Translations under genes and position numbers: made by a program
The notes under the pieces: generated by a model
Databases searched by the model: none
What the model saw: the letters and a program-made list of their open reading frames with translations, nothing else
Told to the model about the DNA's origin: nothing
Part shown: positions 9,976-20,324 of the stretch, in pieces
Layout of the letters: every line of letters starts with the position of its first letter
How positions within the stretch are numbered: position 1 is the stretch's first letter
Source of the DNA: Endotrypanum monterogeii
Lineage: Eukaryota; Euglenozoa; Kinetoplastea; Trypanosomatida; Trypanosomatidae
Direction: 5' to 3'
NCBI GenBank assembly: GCA_000333855.2
Contig: CM007333.1
Coordinates: 14,701 to 78,700, forward strand
Length of the DNA stretch: 64,000 bases

Positions 9976-11493
9976 CTAGTCCTCGTGGCGCAAGTAGCGG
10001 CGCTCGAGGTACTCGCGGAAACAAGTCAAGTTCAACTTTTCGCCGGTTGCCTTGACTATCAGATCTTCTGTCTCGTACAGGGAGCCTTGCTCCCACACCT
10101 TCTCCTTCTGTTTTGCGAAGATCGGCTCCATCTCCCCAGTGCGAATGCAACCGTTCACCGTTTCTTCGCCCAGCTCTTGCTTTATCGTCATCATGAGCTG
10201 CGCAGCAAACATGGAACCAAGCGAGTACGTCGGGAAGTATCCGAAGGCACCCATGGACCAGTGAATATCTTGGAGGCAACCAATGTCGTCGCGGCCCTCT
10301 GTATCCACACCAAGATATTCCTTCATCTTCTCGCCCCAAACACGAGGAATATCTTCTGCCTCCATGGTTCCTTCGACCAACGCACGCTCTATTTCGTAGC
10401 GCAATAAGATGTGCAGTGGGTAGCACACCTCATCCGCTGCAATCCGAATGTGCCCGGGCTGCACCTTCTGGCACATCATCTGCAGATTCTCCACAGTGAA
10501 TGCCTCGCTCTCGCCGAGATACTCCCTCAATAGAGGGACCAGAAACTCGGCGAAGGCCCTGCTGCGGCCAATCACCACCTCTGCAAAACGCGATTGACTC
10601 TCATCAATGCTGTACGACCGAGGGCGACACACGGGCTGGCCGTACATCTCCTTCGGGCCACAGTTCGTCCCATACCTGGAGTGACCCGTCTCATGGATTG
10701 TCGCGAAGAGAGCCTTCGTGAAGTCCTCCGCGTTGTAGTGGGTGGTTATGCGCGAGTCCTCCCTCACCATAGTTGTGAAGGGGTGTGCAGAAACGTCGAT
10801 CCGACCTGCCTCGAAGTCGAAGCCCCAAACCTTCATAAGGTGGCGGCTGAGTGCCTCCTGCCTTTCTCTGGGAAAGGGCGTCTTCGGCAGGATCGTCTCC
10901 AGCCCCGCATCCCTCTGTGCAGCCAAGATTCTCTGCAGGAGATCAGGCAGCCACGATTTCAAATTTTCGAACATACCCTCCAGAGCCTCCAGCGACATGC
11001 CGCCCTCGTACAGGTTGAACAAGGACTCGTACAGCCCATGACCGGTTAAAATGGAAACACACTGCGCCTCCTCGCGCACCAACGCAATCATTTCTTTCAA
11101 GTATGGAAGAAAAGTCGCGAAGTCGTTGGTAGCTCGGCTTTTGGCCCATTGGAGTCGACATGCGATCGACAGCTTTACCTTTCGCTGCAGAAAGTTGTCC
11201 GAGAGGGCACTCTCACGGCGCCAGTGGAGTCGCATCTCGCGCAGGTTCGCCTGTTGAACCGCACTCAGCTCATTCCTCGCGTCCTCAGCGGCCGTCAACC
11301 ATGTACCCACATCTGGGTGTGTCATGAGTTCATGTATGTGTGCAGACAGCTCAGTCAACGCGTTCCCTCGCTCCAAGGCACCCTTTGGGGGCATCATTAC
11401 CTCCAGGTCCCAAACAGCGAGCATATGCAAATGCCGCAGGTTGTGGATCTTGAGGAACCGCTCCTCAAGCATCTGGTAGGGGGTTTTGCTCAT
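9976..11493 (-). CDS. M32-family metallocarboxypeptidase
   Basis: Zinc carboxypeptidase of family M32 (Taq/Pfu carboxypeptidase type), 505 aa, which is the usual length. It removes C-terminal residues from peptides, probably in the cytosol because no signal peptide is visible. The zinc motif HETGH is at 267-271 with the third ligand Glu at 298. Other family blocks are present: AHPF, EDSRITTHYN, RIAADEVCYPLHILLR and GYFPTYSLG. The residue before the zinc Glu is Asp (IDESQS) where the family normally has His (HESQS); this is read directly as a GAT codon. The ATG at 11493 is used because the frame extends upstream only through a GTG. A possible splice acceptor (TATTATTTAG) lies about 35 nt upstream. 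M32 enzymes are common in bacteria and archaea but patchy in eukaryotes, and are well known in trypanosomatids. Confidence 0.92.
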   Translation of the reverse strand: MSKTPYQMLEERFLKIHNLRHLHMLAVWDLEVMMPPKGALERGNALTELSAHIHELMTHPDVGTWLTAAEDARNELSAVQQANLREMRLHWRRESALSDNFLQRKVKLSIACRLQWAKSRATNDFATFLPYLKEMIALVREEAQCVSILTGHGLYESLFNLYEGGMSLEALEGMFENLKSWLPDLLQRILAAQRDAGLETILPKTPFPRERQEALSRHLMKVWGFDFEAGRIDVSAHPFTTMVREDSRITTHYNAEDFTKALFATIHETGHSRYGTNCGPKEMYGQPVCRPRSYSIDESQSRFAEVVIGRSRAFAEFLVPLLREYLGESEAFTVENLQMMCQKVQPGHIRIAADEVCYPLHILLRYEIERALVEGTMEAEDIPRVWGEKMKEYLGVDTEGRDDIGCLQDIHWSMGAFGYFPTYSLGSMFAAQLMMTIKQELGEETVNGCIRTGEMEPIFAKQKEKVWEQGSLYETEDLIVKATGEKLNLTCFREYLERRYLRHED

Positions 11494-13249
11494 CACGAGG
11501 AGAAAACAGCGGTGTGGCGTGAGGTCTACGGCTAAATAATAATATTTAAAAAACGCAACAGCGCAGGCAAAATCTCAGACGAGTAGTAGCTGGACAGGGA
11601 ACGGGTAGGAGTCAAGACCTTCTCGTGTATGAGCGTGCAAAAATGGAAGCGTGAGAGGGGATTCAAAGGAGCGGTACGGAAAGGAAGTCACGACATGTAT
11701 AGGGGTGTCGTGGAAAGACGCAGTGTTCGATACACGGATGGATATGCACAAAAGATGAGAGTGGGGAAAGCTAAGGTTATACTATCTGAGGCAGCACACC
11801 AGCGCCGTGTCTGCGTGTACCCACACGAAAACACCCAAGTGCATTTACTGGTGTTGTCATGGAGGCAGAAGGAGACGGCGAATGAAAATGAAACCCCCGC
11901 AGGCATCCCGGGGCCTCGCATCCCTGTGTATACGTGTGTGTGTGTGTGTGTGTGTGTGTCGAGCGACAGCATCATGACACGTGAATTCCCTTTGCTAGTC
12001 ATGGTTGTCTGGTTATTTAGATAAAGTTTGCAACGCTACACCCGTCACATCAGGTATTATAACCCTTGCCTCTGATTTACCTCTGCCCATACTTTTTATT
12101 GATGCTTTGATGGGCGTGTAGCACCGGTCTACACTTGGCAGAAAAATACGTGCCTCTCTCAGCCCCACCTCTGCAATGCTTTTTTCTCTGAGGGGGAGAC
12201 TGAACGGCACGTTCCCTTGATGTGTGTGCGCGTGTGTGGGTGGGTGTCGGTAAATGCGTGTTCGATTTCCCTCCGCCTCAACTTTTTTTTAAACAGCAAC
12301 GCAAAGAAAAATAGATCACACACGGTGGGAAGGGAAATGGGAAAAGATGCACGAGACGGTAGACGTGTAGAGATGACGGCCACCCGACCACTTCCCCTCA
12401 GCCAACATGGTCCCAGAGATTGTGCAATCAAAGGCCTTGTGAGCAGCTCACGAATACAACGGACCACAGGGGGGGGGGGATTAAGAAGGAAACAGCAGTA
12501 CAGGTGAGAAAACAGACCTAGGAAGAGTTGAGCGTGGGATGAGGGGCGTGCGAAGGTGTCATCGGAGGAGGCGATATATCGAAACACTAACACATGATTC
12601 CAACTTCGAAAATATGAAGCCGATATATATGTAGAACGAGGGAGGGAGAAATATAGACAGGGGGGAACAAATGAATCACGGATAAAACATGTGACAAGAA
12701 AGCGCTTTAACGCTCAGAGCAGCAAGAATACATATAGAGAAAGCTGGCGTAAAGACACGAGCACATTCATGGCAGCGTCTGCAAAGATTTGTGGTGACAT
12801 TACGCGGCAGGCAGACAACAGCTCAAGACATACACAGTGCGGGAATAAATGCCCCTTCTTTTCCTCTTCGGTGGAGTGCAACTGAAAGTGAAGGAAAATA
12901 TTTGGGTGGGGAATAAAAAAGGCAGTTGCAGCATGGGAGGGAAAGGAAGAGGAGACACACAAGTGATTCAGTATAGCTGCACGGATGAAAGGATTGTCGA
13001 GACATGACACCGCTCCCAGAGACATCCCCCCACACACACACACACACATACACATACGCACACTATGAGAGCCACGTCCACAGCGACATGAAAAAAAAAG
13101 AAGATGCACCAAGGTGTACGAACCCAACGCACACGTGGACTCCCAACATTCGCTCACTCCACCCTCCTCCTCCTGGGAAGTGGTACCCAGCAGCTAATCC
13201 CCAGCCCCCTGCTTAGCATGAGTATGACTCTCATACTTTCCACTCACCC
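11494..13249. other. Gene-free spacer, 1.76 kb
   Basis: No supported gene. It holds a GT run at about 11935-11958, a G-run near 12470-12479 and a CA run at about 13029-13049. It probably contains the 5' leader of the carboxypeptidase and the 3' UTR of the 447-aa gene. Confidence 0.55.
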
Positions 13250-14593
13250 TTACCCTGGAAAGCCCATTGCCTGACCAAGTGCATCACCGTCCTGCGTGCG
13301 TCGAACTCTGTGCCGTGGGGCCTGCTTGTGGGCAGGAGGACGACACACGTCTGGCACAGCGCTCTCTATCCGCTTGTACTGAGAGCCGACGACGATAGTG
13401 ACGAGTGAGCTGCAAGATGGCAGGGCTGTCAACACGTGTGGTTTGCCTACCAGTGACTGCGGCGGTGGAATACGGATGATTGAAGAAGAATGCGTAGATA
13501 CCGACGGTGGTGGCAATGGGAGCGAGGCAGAAGAAGCGGAGCAGACTGAGGCGCGGTGAGACGCGATCACTGTCTTTGACTTTTGGGGTGTTTGCGCGCG
13601 TCGCACGCCATGTGTGGACGCGACGCGTGTCTTCTGTTGGCTTCTTCGGCTGCTGACTATTTTCCTGAAAGAAGGATCAAGAGATGCGGTTGTCATAGTC
13701 GAGAAGCTACGCCTCAATGCGTGCGTACGCTCGGCGCGACCCCGCAATTCAGAGGGTGCATCCCCCTTCGATAATGTCCCTCTCAGTGAGGTGGTTACGA
13801 CAGCCTCATCCCCGGTCGCTGAAGTAACAGCCAGCGATGCGGTCACATCCTTTTTTTTCTTTACAACTGCCGAAGTACGAACGGGCAGTTCTTGCTCGAA
13901 AGAGGTGCTCAACTCTGATGTACGGGTGGTGGTGATGGCAGGAGAGCTGTCAGTGCTGTTCCTCCGCGGAGTGCCCCCGGATCCGAGGTCTTGGGCCACC
14001 TTTTGGGTGAAAAGAAGGACGTCGTCCTCGGTGCGAAGAGGACGCAGTAACGTCATGACGCGCTCGAGGCAAACCATTAACCTGTTGTGCCACCCGAGCA
14101 ACTCGAGAGCAACACAAAAAGCGACCTCCTCGTAGACTGACTCAGTGCTCTCGTCATCGGCGGAGGCGATACAGCGCAGCGCAGCTTCATGAATAACACG
14201 GCGCACCTGCATGAAGCACTCCTTGAAGAATTTCTGCTGCCGGTTCTGAAAGGTGGCAGCACAACAGAGCATGGACAACATCAGCTGCTTCTGAGTGACG
14301 AGGCCGTCAATAGAGCTGCGTATGCCACGCACCATACACGCAGCCTCCCACTCTCCGTTCACACGCTTAGATGAGGCCCAGATCTCGGTGAAGTCTTCGA
14401 TGGTCGCCAAGAAAGAATTACAGGGTGACTTACCATTGCCGCTGTCGCTGCTGCTGTTCTGAGTGACGTCACTTGTCTTTGCAATATTTTTGTAGACACT
14501 GAAGAGATGATCTAGAGATGCCGTTGAATCCTGTGCGAGGAGACCCCCCCACTCACGCGTAAACTCGGCGAAACCGCTGGAGGAGGCCGACAT
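13250..14593 (-). CDS. Hypothetical protein, 447 aa
   Basis: I do not recognise the family. The N-terminal half (about 1-200) looks globular and helical, with Trp, Cys and aromatic positions (FTREWGGLL, IEDFTEIWASS, FFKECFMQVRRV, LELLGWHNRLM). The C-terminal half (about 205-447) is disordered: Ser/Thr/Arg/Pro-rich with basic patches such as VVKKKKD and SRRSQQKTR. No membrane segment is visible. Two credible spliced-leader acceptors lie upstream (AG at 14687-14686 after TTTGTTTCTTCTTGCTCCCC, and TTTTTCTAG at 14675-14674), so transcription and processing in this sense are likely. The helical N-terminus could be a binding domain with a flexible tail, but no function can be assigned. Confidence 0.7.
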   Translation of the reverse strand: MSASSSGFAEFTREWGGLLAQDSTASLDHLFSVYKNIAKTSDVTQNSSSDSGNGKSPCNSFLATIEDFTEIWASSKRVNGEWEAACMVRGIRSSIDGLVTQKQLMLSMLCCAATFQNRQQKFFKECFMQVRRVIHEAALRCIASADDESTESVYEEVAFCVALELLGWHNRLMVCLERVMTLLRPLRTEDDVLLFTQKVAQDLGSGGTPRRNSTDSSPAITTTRTSELSTSFEQELPVRTSAVVKKKKDVTASLAVTSATGDEAVVTTSLRGTLSKGDAPSELRGRAERTHALRRSFSTMTTASLDPSFRKIVSSRRSQQKTRVASTHGVRRAQTPQKSKTVIASHRASVCSASSASLPLPPPSVSTHSSSIIRIPPPQSLVGKPHVLTALPSCSSLVTIVVGSQYKRIESAVPDVCRPPAHKQAPRHRVRRTQDGDALGQAMGFPG

Positions 14594-15516
14594 GGTGGTG
14601 TCTGTGGCTGATGAGATGCAGAGTGTACAGGTGCCAGCGGCGTATCACCAGAAAAGCCCTCGATGGGGGATGTCTAGAAAAAGTGCTGGGGAGCAAGAAG
14701 AAACAAATGTGAAGTCTGAGCTTTTTTTTTTCTTTGTGCGTGTGTGTGTGTGTGTGTGTGTGTTGGGGGGGACCACGGGGGAATAATGAGTGAAGAGGAC
14801 AATTTCTGTGAGGTCGCTTGCGTGCGTCGCATACACCACTGTGCACATATGTGTGTTCGACCTTCCCCACAGTACTGAGAACGCTCTGGATCGAATGTGA
14901 ATAGATGTCCATCGACACGACGATGGTGCACGACGGGAAGCGATGAGCCGTAGAATATCACAGAGTGAGAAGATTAGCGACAGATAAAGAGATGGACAGG
15001 TGGAACAAGGATAGAGGAGACATACAATAAATGTGTTGCGCTTGGCACCCACGCAGCGGTTACTCAACGGGAAAGCACACCCTCATAGTGGCCGTGAAGA
15101 TACACAGACGTGAAGCGGCTACGATCACACGTCTTAGGGAGGTCTGCTTTGGGTGATAAAAATCGCACGAATGTGGGAGAAAGAACGACAGTACCGTATA
15201 TCATAACTCTGTATATCGGCCCGTTGGTAATGTCAAACTAGTGTTCGACATCTACCTGTGTATGTATGTGTGTATGTTTGATCCCTTTCTCCCATTGGCT
15301 GCCGATCAGCTGCCTCTGTTCCCCGTCTGGACGGAGAAAAGAATGAGGACTGACGAACAGCGTGCGAGAGCGAGGTTGGTGTTGTGATTGTCGGCAGTAA
15401 TTTGTGAAGATCACCTGAAAAGAATGCAACAACAAATCAACAGTCAACCGAAAATATATATATTTGAGTAAGCCACGCAAGACTGAACGCCAGAGGAAAG
15501 AGAAGAAGAGAGCACA

Positions 15517-15550
<34 letters not shown>

Positions 15551-15687
15551 TGCTTGCGGCTTGTACACAACAAGCGCTACCCACCGCCAGCACACGAGCA
15601 TGAAAAACGCCTCAGCATGAAGTTCATCCAATGAAGCACAACAAGGGTAACAGGGGCAATACGACGTGCCGCATGCGTGGACACAAA
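14594..15687. other. Intergenic spacer, 1.1 kb
   Basis: No gene seen. It holds a GT run at about 14741-14763, a CA run at about 15513-15550 and a short AT tract near 15453-15463. Confidence 0.55.
14686..14708 (-). promoter_or_regulatory. Spliced-leader acceptor for the 447-aa gene
   Basis: The coding strand reads TTTGTTTCTTCTTGCTCCCCAG, a strong polypyrimidine tract with AG at 14687-14686, about 92 nt before the ATG at 14593. A second TTTTTCTAG site lies slightly downstream. Confidence 0.6.
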
Positions 15688-16731
15688 TTAATGGTCCTTT
15701 TCTGCAGCCTTGTCGTCGATGAGGGGAGTGACGACGGAACCCCCAGCGCTTCCTTTCGCCCCAGCAGCAGCCCTAGTGCCGATCCTCCTCCGCTGCTCCA
15801 CATCCTGCATAGCCTCCATGTAAGCCTGCGCCTGCTCCTTTCGCAGCGTCTCCAGCTGTGTTGCCTGTCTATCCGAGAGTTTCCGCAAAGCAAAAAGAGC
15901 GCGCTGACGCTGCCAGCACCGCAGCATGCCGTAGAGGGAGCCAGCAGTGACAGAGAACCAGAAAACTACGTACATGGAGTGCACGATGGGTGTTAGGTGA
16001 ACATAGGCGACCTCGTCTACTTCTCGTCGACGGGGCCATGCACGACCGCGCACTAGGCGCTGATCGTCACCTGAGAAGTCCTCCAGCATCTCCACGTAGT
16101 AGTGATGAGCGCCATGCTTCTGAGTCCTCTCCTCGAGGTGATCGGCACCCCAACGCTGGCGGTAGTAGGACATCATCATGTTCCATGGTCGCATCGCCAG
16201 CCATGACAGATCCGCTGCTACCGGGCCGTCGTTGTTCGGGTTCGGACCCCAGAAAAGTGAGCCACCGATATACTCCTCCTTCCTTAGAATGCCACGAACT
16301 TGGCCAGGGGCGAACCCCTCGCCAATGTACTGCCTCAGCATGGTACGGTGTTTGCCAGCGTCGATCGGAACCCAACCGCGGTTCACCATAACAAACTCAC
16401 CCGTATTCGCAATCTCGAATGGTGTCATGACAAGAAAACCCCCGCGGCTCTCGTCTTCGTTCGCAGCGCCTTTGTACGAGGGAATAGAACGAGGGCCGAC
16501 GAGGCATGACCCGTCATTGTCGAACGACCCGTCGATTTTCACGCGACGGAACTCGCACTCGTTCACCGTCGCGTGCTCGGGCGGCAAAGAGGTCAGCGGA
16601 TTCTTCTCCATGTTCTTGTGGTTCTCCATGAGCTGCTTTTTCTGCCCACGACGGAATATCTGCCATATGCCAGCGTTGAAGGACACAACACTGGTGCACA
16701 GAAACATCACACCCATATAATCTGGTCTCAT
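15688..16731 (-). CDS. SURF1: SURF1-like cytochrome c oxidase assembly protein
   Basis: SURF1/SHY1 family protein, 347 aa, expected in the mitochondrial inner membrane where it helps early assembly of cytochrome c oxidase. The architecture fits: an N-terminal membrane segment at about 5-22 running into the family signature AGIWQIFRR, a soluble intermembrane-space-type domain with the second signature FVMVNRGWVP, and a second membrane segment near 247-270 (HSMYVVFWFSVTAGSL). The tail is charged and helical (about 275-347), rich in Arg, Gln and Ala, and longer than a minimal SURF1 tail. A conventional presequence is weak; the first membrane segment may serve as the targeting signal. The start is the ATG at 16731. 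Confidence 0.85.
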   Translation of the reverse strand: MRPDYMGVMFLCTSVVSFNAGIWQIFRRGQKKQLMENHKNMEKNPLTSLPPEHATVNECEFRRVKIDGSFDNDGSCLVGPRSIPSYKGAANEDESRGGFLVMTPFEIANTGEFVMVNRGWVPIDAGKHRTMLRQYIGEGFAPGQVRGILRKEEYIGGSLFWGPNPNNDGPVAADLSWLAMRPWNMMMSYYRQRWGADHLEERTQKHGAHHYYVEMLEDFSGDDQRLVRGRAWPRRREVDEVAYVHLTPIVHSMYVVFWFSVTAGSLYGMLRCWQRQRALFALRKLSDRQATQLETLRKEQAQAYMEAMQDVEQRRRIGTRAAAGAKGSAGGSVVTPLIDDKAAEKDH

Positions 16732-16926
16732 TTTTGCTTGTCCTTTCGTTTACCCCAGGGACGGCGGTGGCCGTGCTGCCTATGCTACTACTGCTGATGC
16801 AGCCGTGGCACAGAGGTACCAGCCGCGGGGGGGGGGGGGATGAAGAAACGCGGAAAGGGAGCAAGGGCCTGCACGCACAAGCTCGAAAACAAAGAAAAAG
16901 TGACTCACACGTGCACACACGTCTGT

Positions 16927-16965
<39 letters not shown>

Positions 16966-17878
16966 CTTTTATACTGTGAATAAATTGTAGAAATAATTTA
17001 CTTGAGTGTGTGTATTCGTCATGTATGAAGAAAAAATTGAAGTGATCGGTTTACGCGTGCGTGTGAAGTGATATTGTTTTTTGTTCTGCTGCGCTTCGAT
17101 GCGTGGGAGATGTTATCTGCACACACAAAAAAAAAAAAGGTGTGGTAGAAGTGATGAACGCACCTGAGACACACACAAGTAGCCCCATGCAGTCTCTCCC
17201 CTTATTTTCACCGAGCGTTCAGCAGAAGCAAGATAAGCACCGAGAGACCGATAAGTGGAAGAGGGGAAGCACTGAGGACGATAAGTATTCTCGGAGGTAG
17301 CAATTGAAGGTACGATACATGACGGAGGAATGCAACAGAGAGAGGAGTGTGTCAGCGCACAGAGAAGCTTCATTGCAAAGCATCAGAGTGTTCCCTCTCA
17401 CCTCACCCAACCTTGAAACCCTAATGTACCCCGACCCCCCTGAGCCTTTGCACCGGCCTCTAGCACTCCCTCCCCTCCTTGATACAAACAAACACAGTGC
17501 TGGATAATAATACGAGGTCGCATCCGAAAACGCTGTACCAGATACGACACTCAAGGTGCCCTCGCCACAGGCATCACCGCCACAGCAACGCGTCCTTCCT
17601 AGTGGGAGAGAAGCAACGTGACCTGAGATTATTTCGGGGTACGGGGGGGAGGAAGGAAATGAGAGCTGTGTTGAGGATACTGTGTTCAGGCTATATAACT
17701 CAGCTCAATGCAGCAGTAAAGAAAAGGGGAAGAAAGACACACACACGACAAACAGTGTCGATGGAACTACAGTGGTACAAACACGGCGCGTCGAAACTCA
17801 TTAGTGACACGCGGTACGCTACAGCGAAGCTTCAGCAGCAAGATGACTCACATATGCACACTGGAACCCAGCCTCCTT
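16732..17878. other. Intergenic spacer, 1.15 kb
   Basis: No supported gene. A GT microsatellite lies at about 16932-16962, a G-run at about 16829-16839 and an A-run near 17128-17139. Confidence 0.55.
16932..16962. repeat. GT dinucleotide microsatellite
   Basis: Near-perfect GT run upstream of the SURF1-like gene. Confidence 0.9.
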
Positions 17879-18355
17879 TCACGAAGACGAGGCGCGGTGC
17901 AGCGTAGCATCGACGGACGACGAGCGCAAGTAAGGCAGCACCTCCAGGTAAAGCCGCTTCATCTCAAAAAAATAGCTGCGTGACTCTTCAACCGCCTCGG
18001 CGTAGACGTCACACTTTTTCCGGAGACGATGCAGCTCATGATGTAGAGCCAACACTTGTGCGCTGCTATCGATCTTCTCAATAGCCTCGAGACACGTCTT
18101 GGCTTCCACGCGATAGTGGTTCTGATCGAGCTGGGACTGTCGCCGCTGCGCCAGCTCCTCCTCGAGTTTTCGTTGCAATACCGCGTTCTCAGCTTTGAGC
18201 AACTGGTTCTGCCGCCGAAGCTCATCAAACTCCCGCTTCTCTCTTTCTGTCAGAGTGGGACCGTTGCCACGATCACCCGCTTCGGCGGGAAGCATGCTAG
18301 ACTGAGTGGCCGCCGTGCCTGAGGCATCCGAGTAGCCCTCCTTGCTCAAATCCAT
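17879..18355 (-). CDS. Small coiled-coil protein, 158 aa
   Basis: I do not recognise a named family. After a polar N-terminus (about 1-33), residues 35-95 form an obvious coiled coil with heptad Leu positions (REFDELRRQNQLLKAENAVL, LQRKLEEELAQRR). A second helical stretch spans about 95-145 (LHHELHRLRKKCD, EMKRLYLEVLPYL). No membrane segment or enzyme motif is visible. The length and composition would suit a cytoskeletal, flagellar or adaptor protein, but that is inference. A clear splice acceptor lies 35 nt upstream of the ATG. Confidence 0.75.
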   Translation of the reverse strand: MDLSKEGYSDASGTAATQSSMLPAEAGDRGNGPTLTEREKREFDELRRQNQLLKAENAVLQRKLEEELAQRRQSQLDQNHYRVEAKTCLEAIEKIDSSAQVLALHHELHRLRKKCDVYAEAVEESRSYFFEMKRLYLEVLPYLRSSSVDATLHRASSS

Positions 18356-18390
18356 CCTTTGAAGAAATCCAGGCGAGATACTATCTGCGT

Positions 18391-18416
18391 CTGTCGGTTT
18401 GAATGGAGGAGGGAGG
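18391..18416 (-). promoter_or_regulatory. Spliced-leader acceptor for the 158-aa coiled-coil gene
   Basis: The coding strand has a CCTCCCTCCTCCATTCAAACC tract ending in GACAG, with AG at 18392-18391, giving a 5' leader of about 35 nt before the ATG at 18355. Confidence 0.6.
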
Positions 18417-18941
18417 TCAGTACAGAGAATATGTAGTTGTGCAGCAAATATTTTGCGGTGGCATCCCCCTCACGGGCAGAGGAGTATGTACCTACGTACG
18501 TAAGCAGAAAGCGTGCAAACGCGTGCAACGAGTTATGTGATACCGTGACGGAAGAACGCTGAACACGACTGTAGACGTTGTGGGCGTCTAGAAGAATAGA
18601 CGTCGAAGCAGAAACGACAGTAAAAAAAAGAATGAATGAGCAGCGGCACTAACGACGAGGGGAGGTGATAGAGAAGAGGGAAGTAGAGCACAAATATTCG
18701 TGGCGAGGCTGGTGGCACCACATAGCATCGGTCGATCACGTCGCTGAGTATATCTATTTGTGTGTGTGTGTGTGTGTCTGTAAGGACGAGCAAGGCACTG
18801 AGGCAAGAAAGAGAATGAAGTCGTCGTCTGTCTTTTGTCGTCGGGTCAGATAAGAAATGGTTTTGTATTTTTTTTCCTGTGCAAATAAAACCAGCAAAGC
18901 ACCATATCAAAAATACACGTATATATACTATATATCAATAC

Positions 18942-18990
18942 ATATATATATATATATATATATGTGTGTGTATATGTATATATTATATAG
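18942..18990. repeat. TA/TG-rich microsatellite
   Basis: Alternating TA run with a short TG interruption, in the spacer upstream of the small coiled-coil gene. Confidence 0.85.
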
Positions 18991-20324
18991 ATGGAAGGAG
19001 GGGGATAGAAGCGGCGGGGAGGGAAGAACGGCAAAACAAAACTCACCCGCCTCCTCCCTAACGCCCTCATAGCGGTGGAATCCCTCGGCAGAGGGAGGAG
19101 GAAAGAGAGGCGGCACCAATTAACACGTCCCACACACCCACATATACTAATCGCCTAGCCTAGCAGGCCCTCCGCAGGACATTACATCATATGAGTCCCC
19201 TCGCTTACAAGGACAATCCCCCTCCCCTTCCCCTCCCCATGGCTGGGACACCGCCTCCATCGAGACCTCGGGGCGTCTGATCGCCCCTACACAACCATGC
19301 TAGCCAAAAAAATTTAAAGCAAGGAAAAACCCCAAGCCAAAAGACTACCATAACGATCGCACGCGCCAACATGCTTGTATGCATGTACAGAAGAAAGGAG
19401 GCAACATCAACGTGAGCAACGCAGAAGAAACGCGCAGTGAGCAGTGGACAGGAAGCCCCCCTCCTCTGTCTCCTCTTCTCTTCCTCCCCCTCCTCTCCCC
19501 CCCCCCCAAGCACCACAAAAAAAAAAATTGTATAAGCTACAACACCCGACTGATACAAGCAAGGAAGCGCGGGATTCATAAGGAGCTAGAAGGGACTGAA
19601 GAGGTGCGCGAGAGAGGAAGAGAGTGTCTCTCAAAGGGAACTCTGCCACGGTAAGCCATGCGCCTGCCTCGAAGCGGGAAGAGGTGGGGAAGGGAGGGGA
19701 AGGGGGACAAACGAGAGAGGCAGCAGAGCCCATGTACATGGCCTTGCGCTCTGCTAGGCCACGGAAGGGACCCGCAGGATACGGGCAAAATAAGGTGATG
19801 GGAGATATCTAAATAAAAGTGTGGGTTTCCTATGTGCAGAATAGGGGAAAAATTCGCACGAGGCAGCGACGAGAGAGAGATGGGAGGGGGGGGGAGCAGT
19901 ATCAAATAAAAGTGTTCTGATGCTGTCAGCTGTACATCATAGGCAAGGAAAGCAGACAGGTATTCTGAGCTACTCAAACGCCCAACCAGGCAAACAGTGC
20001 GAGGAGATGAAGTGTGTTGGGGAAGGAACGGATGGGAAGAAGAAAAACGGAGACACATTGTGAACGACAGCGGCAACAAAAGATATGGAGAGGGCAGGGA
20101 TGGCGGGAAAGAGCGAGGCCACAAAGCGGTAGAGACCAGCCTTGTATATGGTAACTACAGACAGCTGGATGTGGACCCATGCGTGGATTACCGGAGACGT
20201 TGCTGAGGGGAGAAGGGGATCAGATCGCAGATGAAAAAAAAATGACCTGTGAGAAAGAGGTGAGGAACGAAATCAAGTACCTTTGAACACATTGAGTACA
20301 GGGGCCCTCACCCAATGCCACGAC

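Larger units (their letters stand above)
18356..20324. other. Gene-free spacer, 2.0 kb
   Basis: No supported gene. A GT run lies at about 18760-18777, a TA/TG-rich tract at about 18918-18990, a C-run near 19498-19507 and G-rich stretches at about 19680-19705 and 19885-19895. The long open frame on the minus strand at 19576-20124 is pyrimidine-driven Ser/Pro/Leu low complexity and is not called. Confidence 0.55.

Noticed and set aside
19576..20124. 182-codon minus-strand frame in the kinesin / coiled-coil spacer
   Set aside because: Ser/Pro/Leu low complexity driven by pyrimidine tracts; no domain and no matching splice context.
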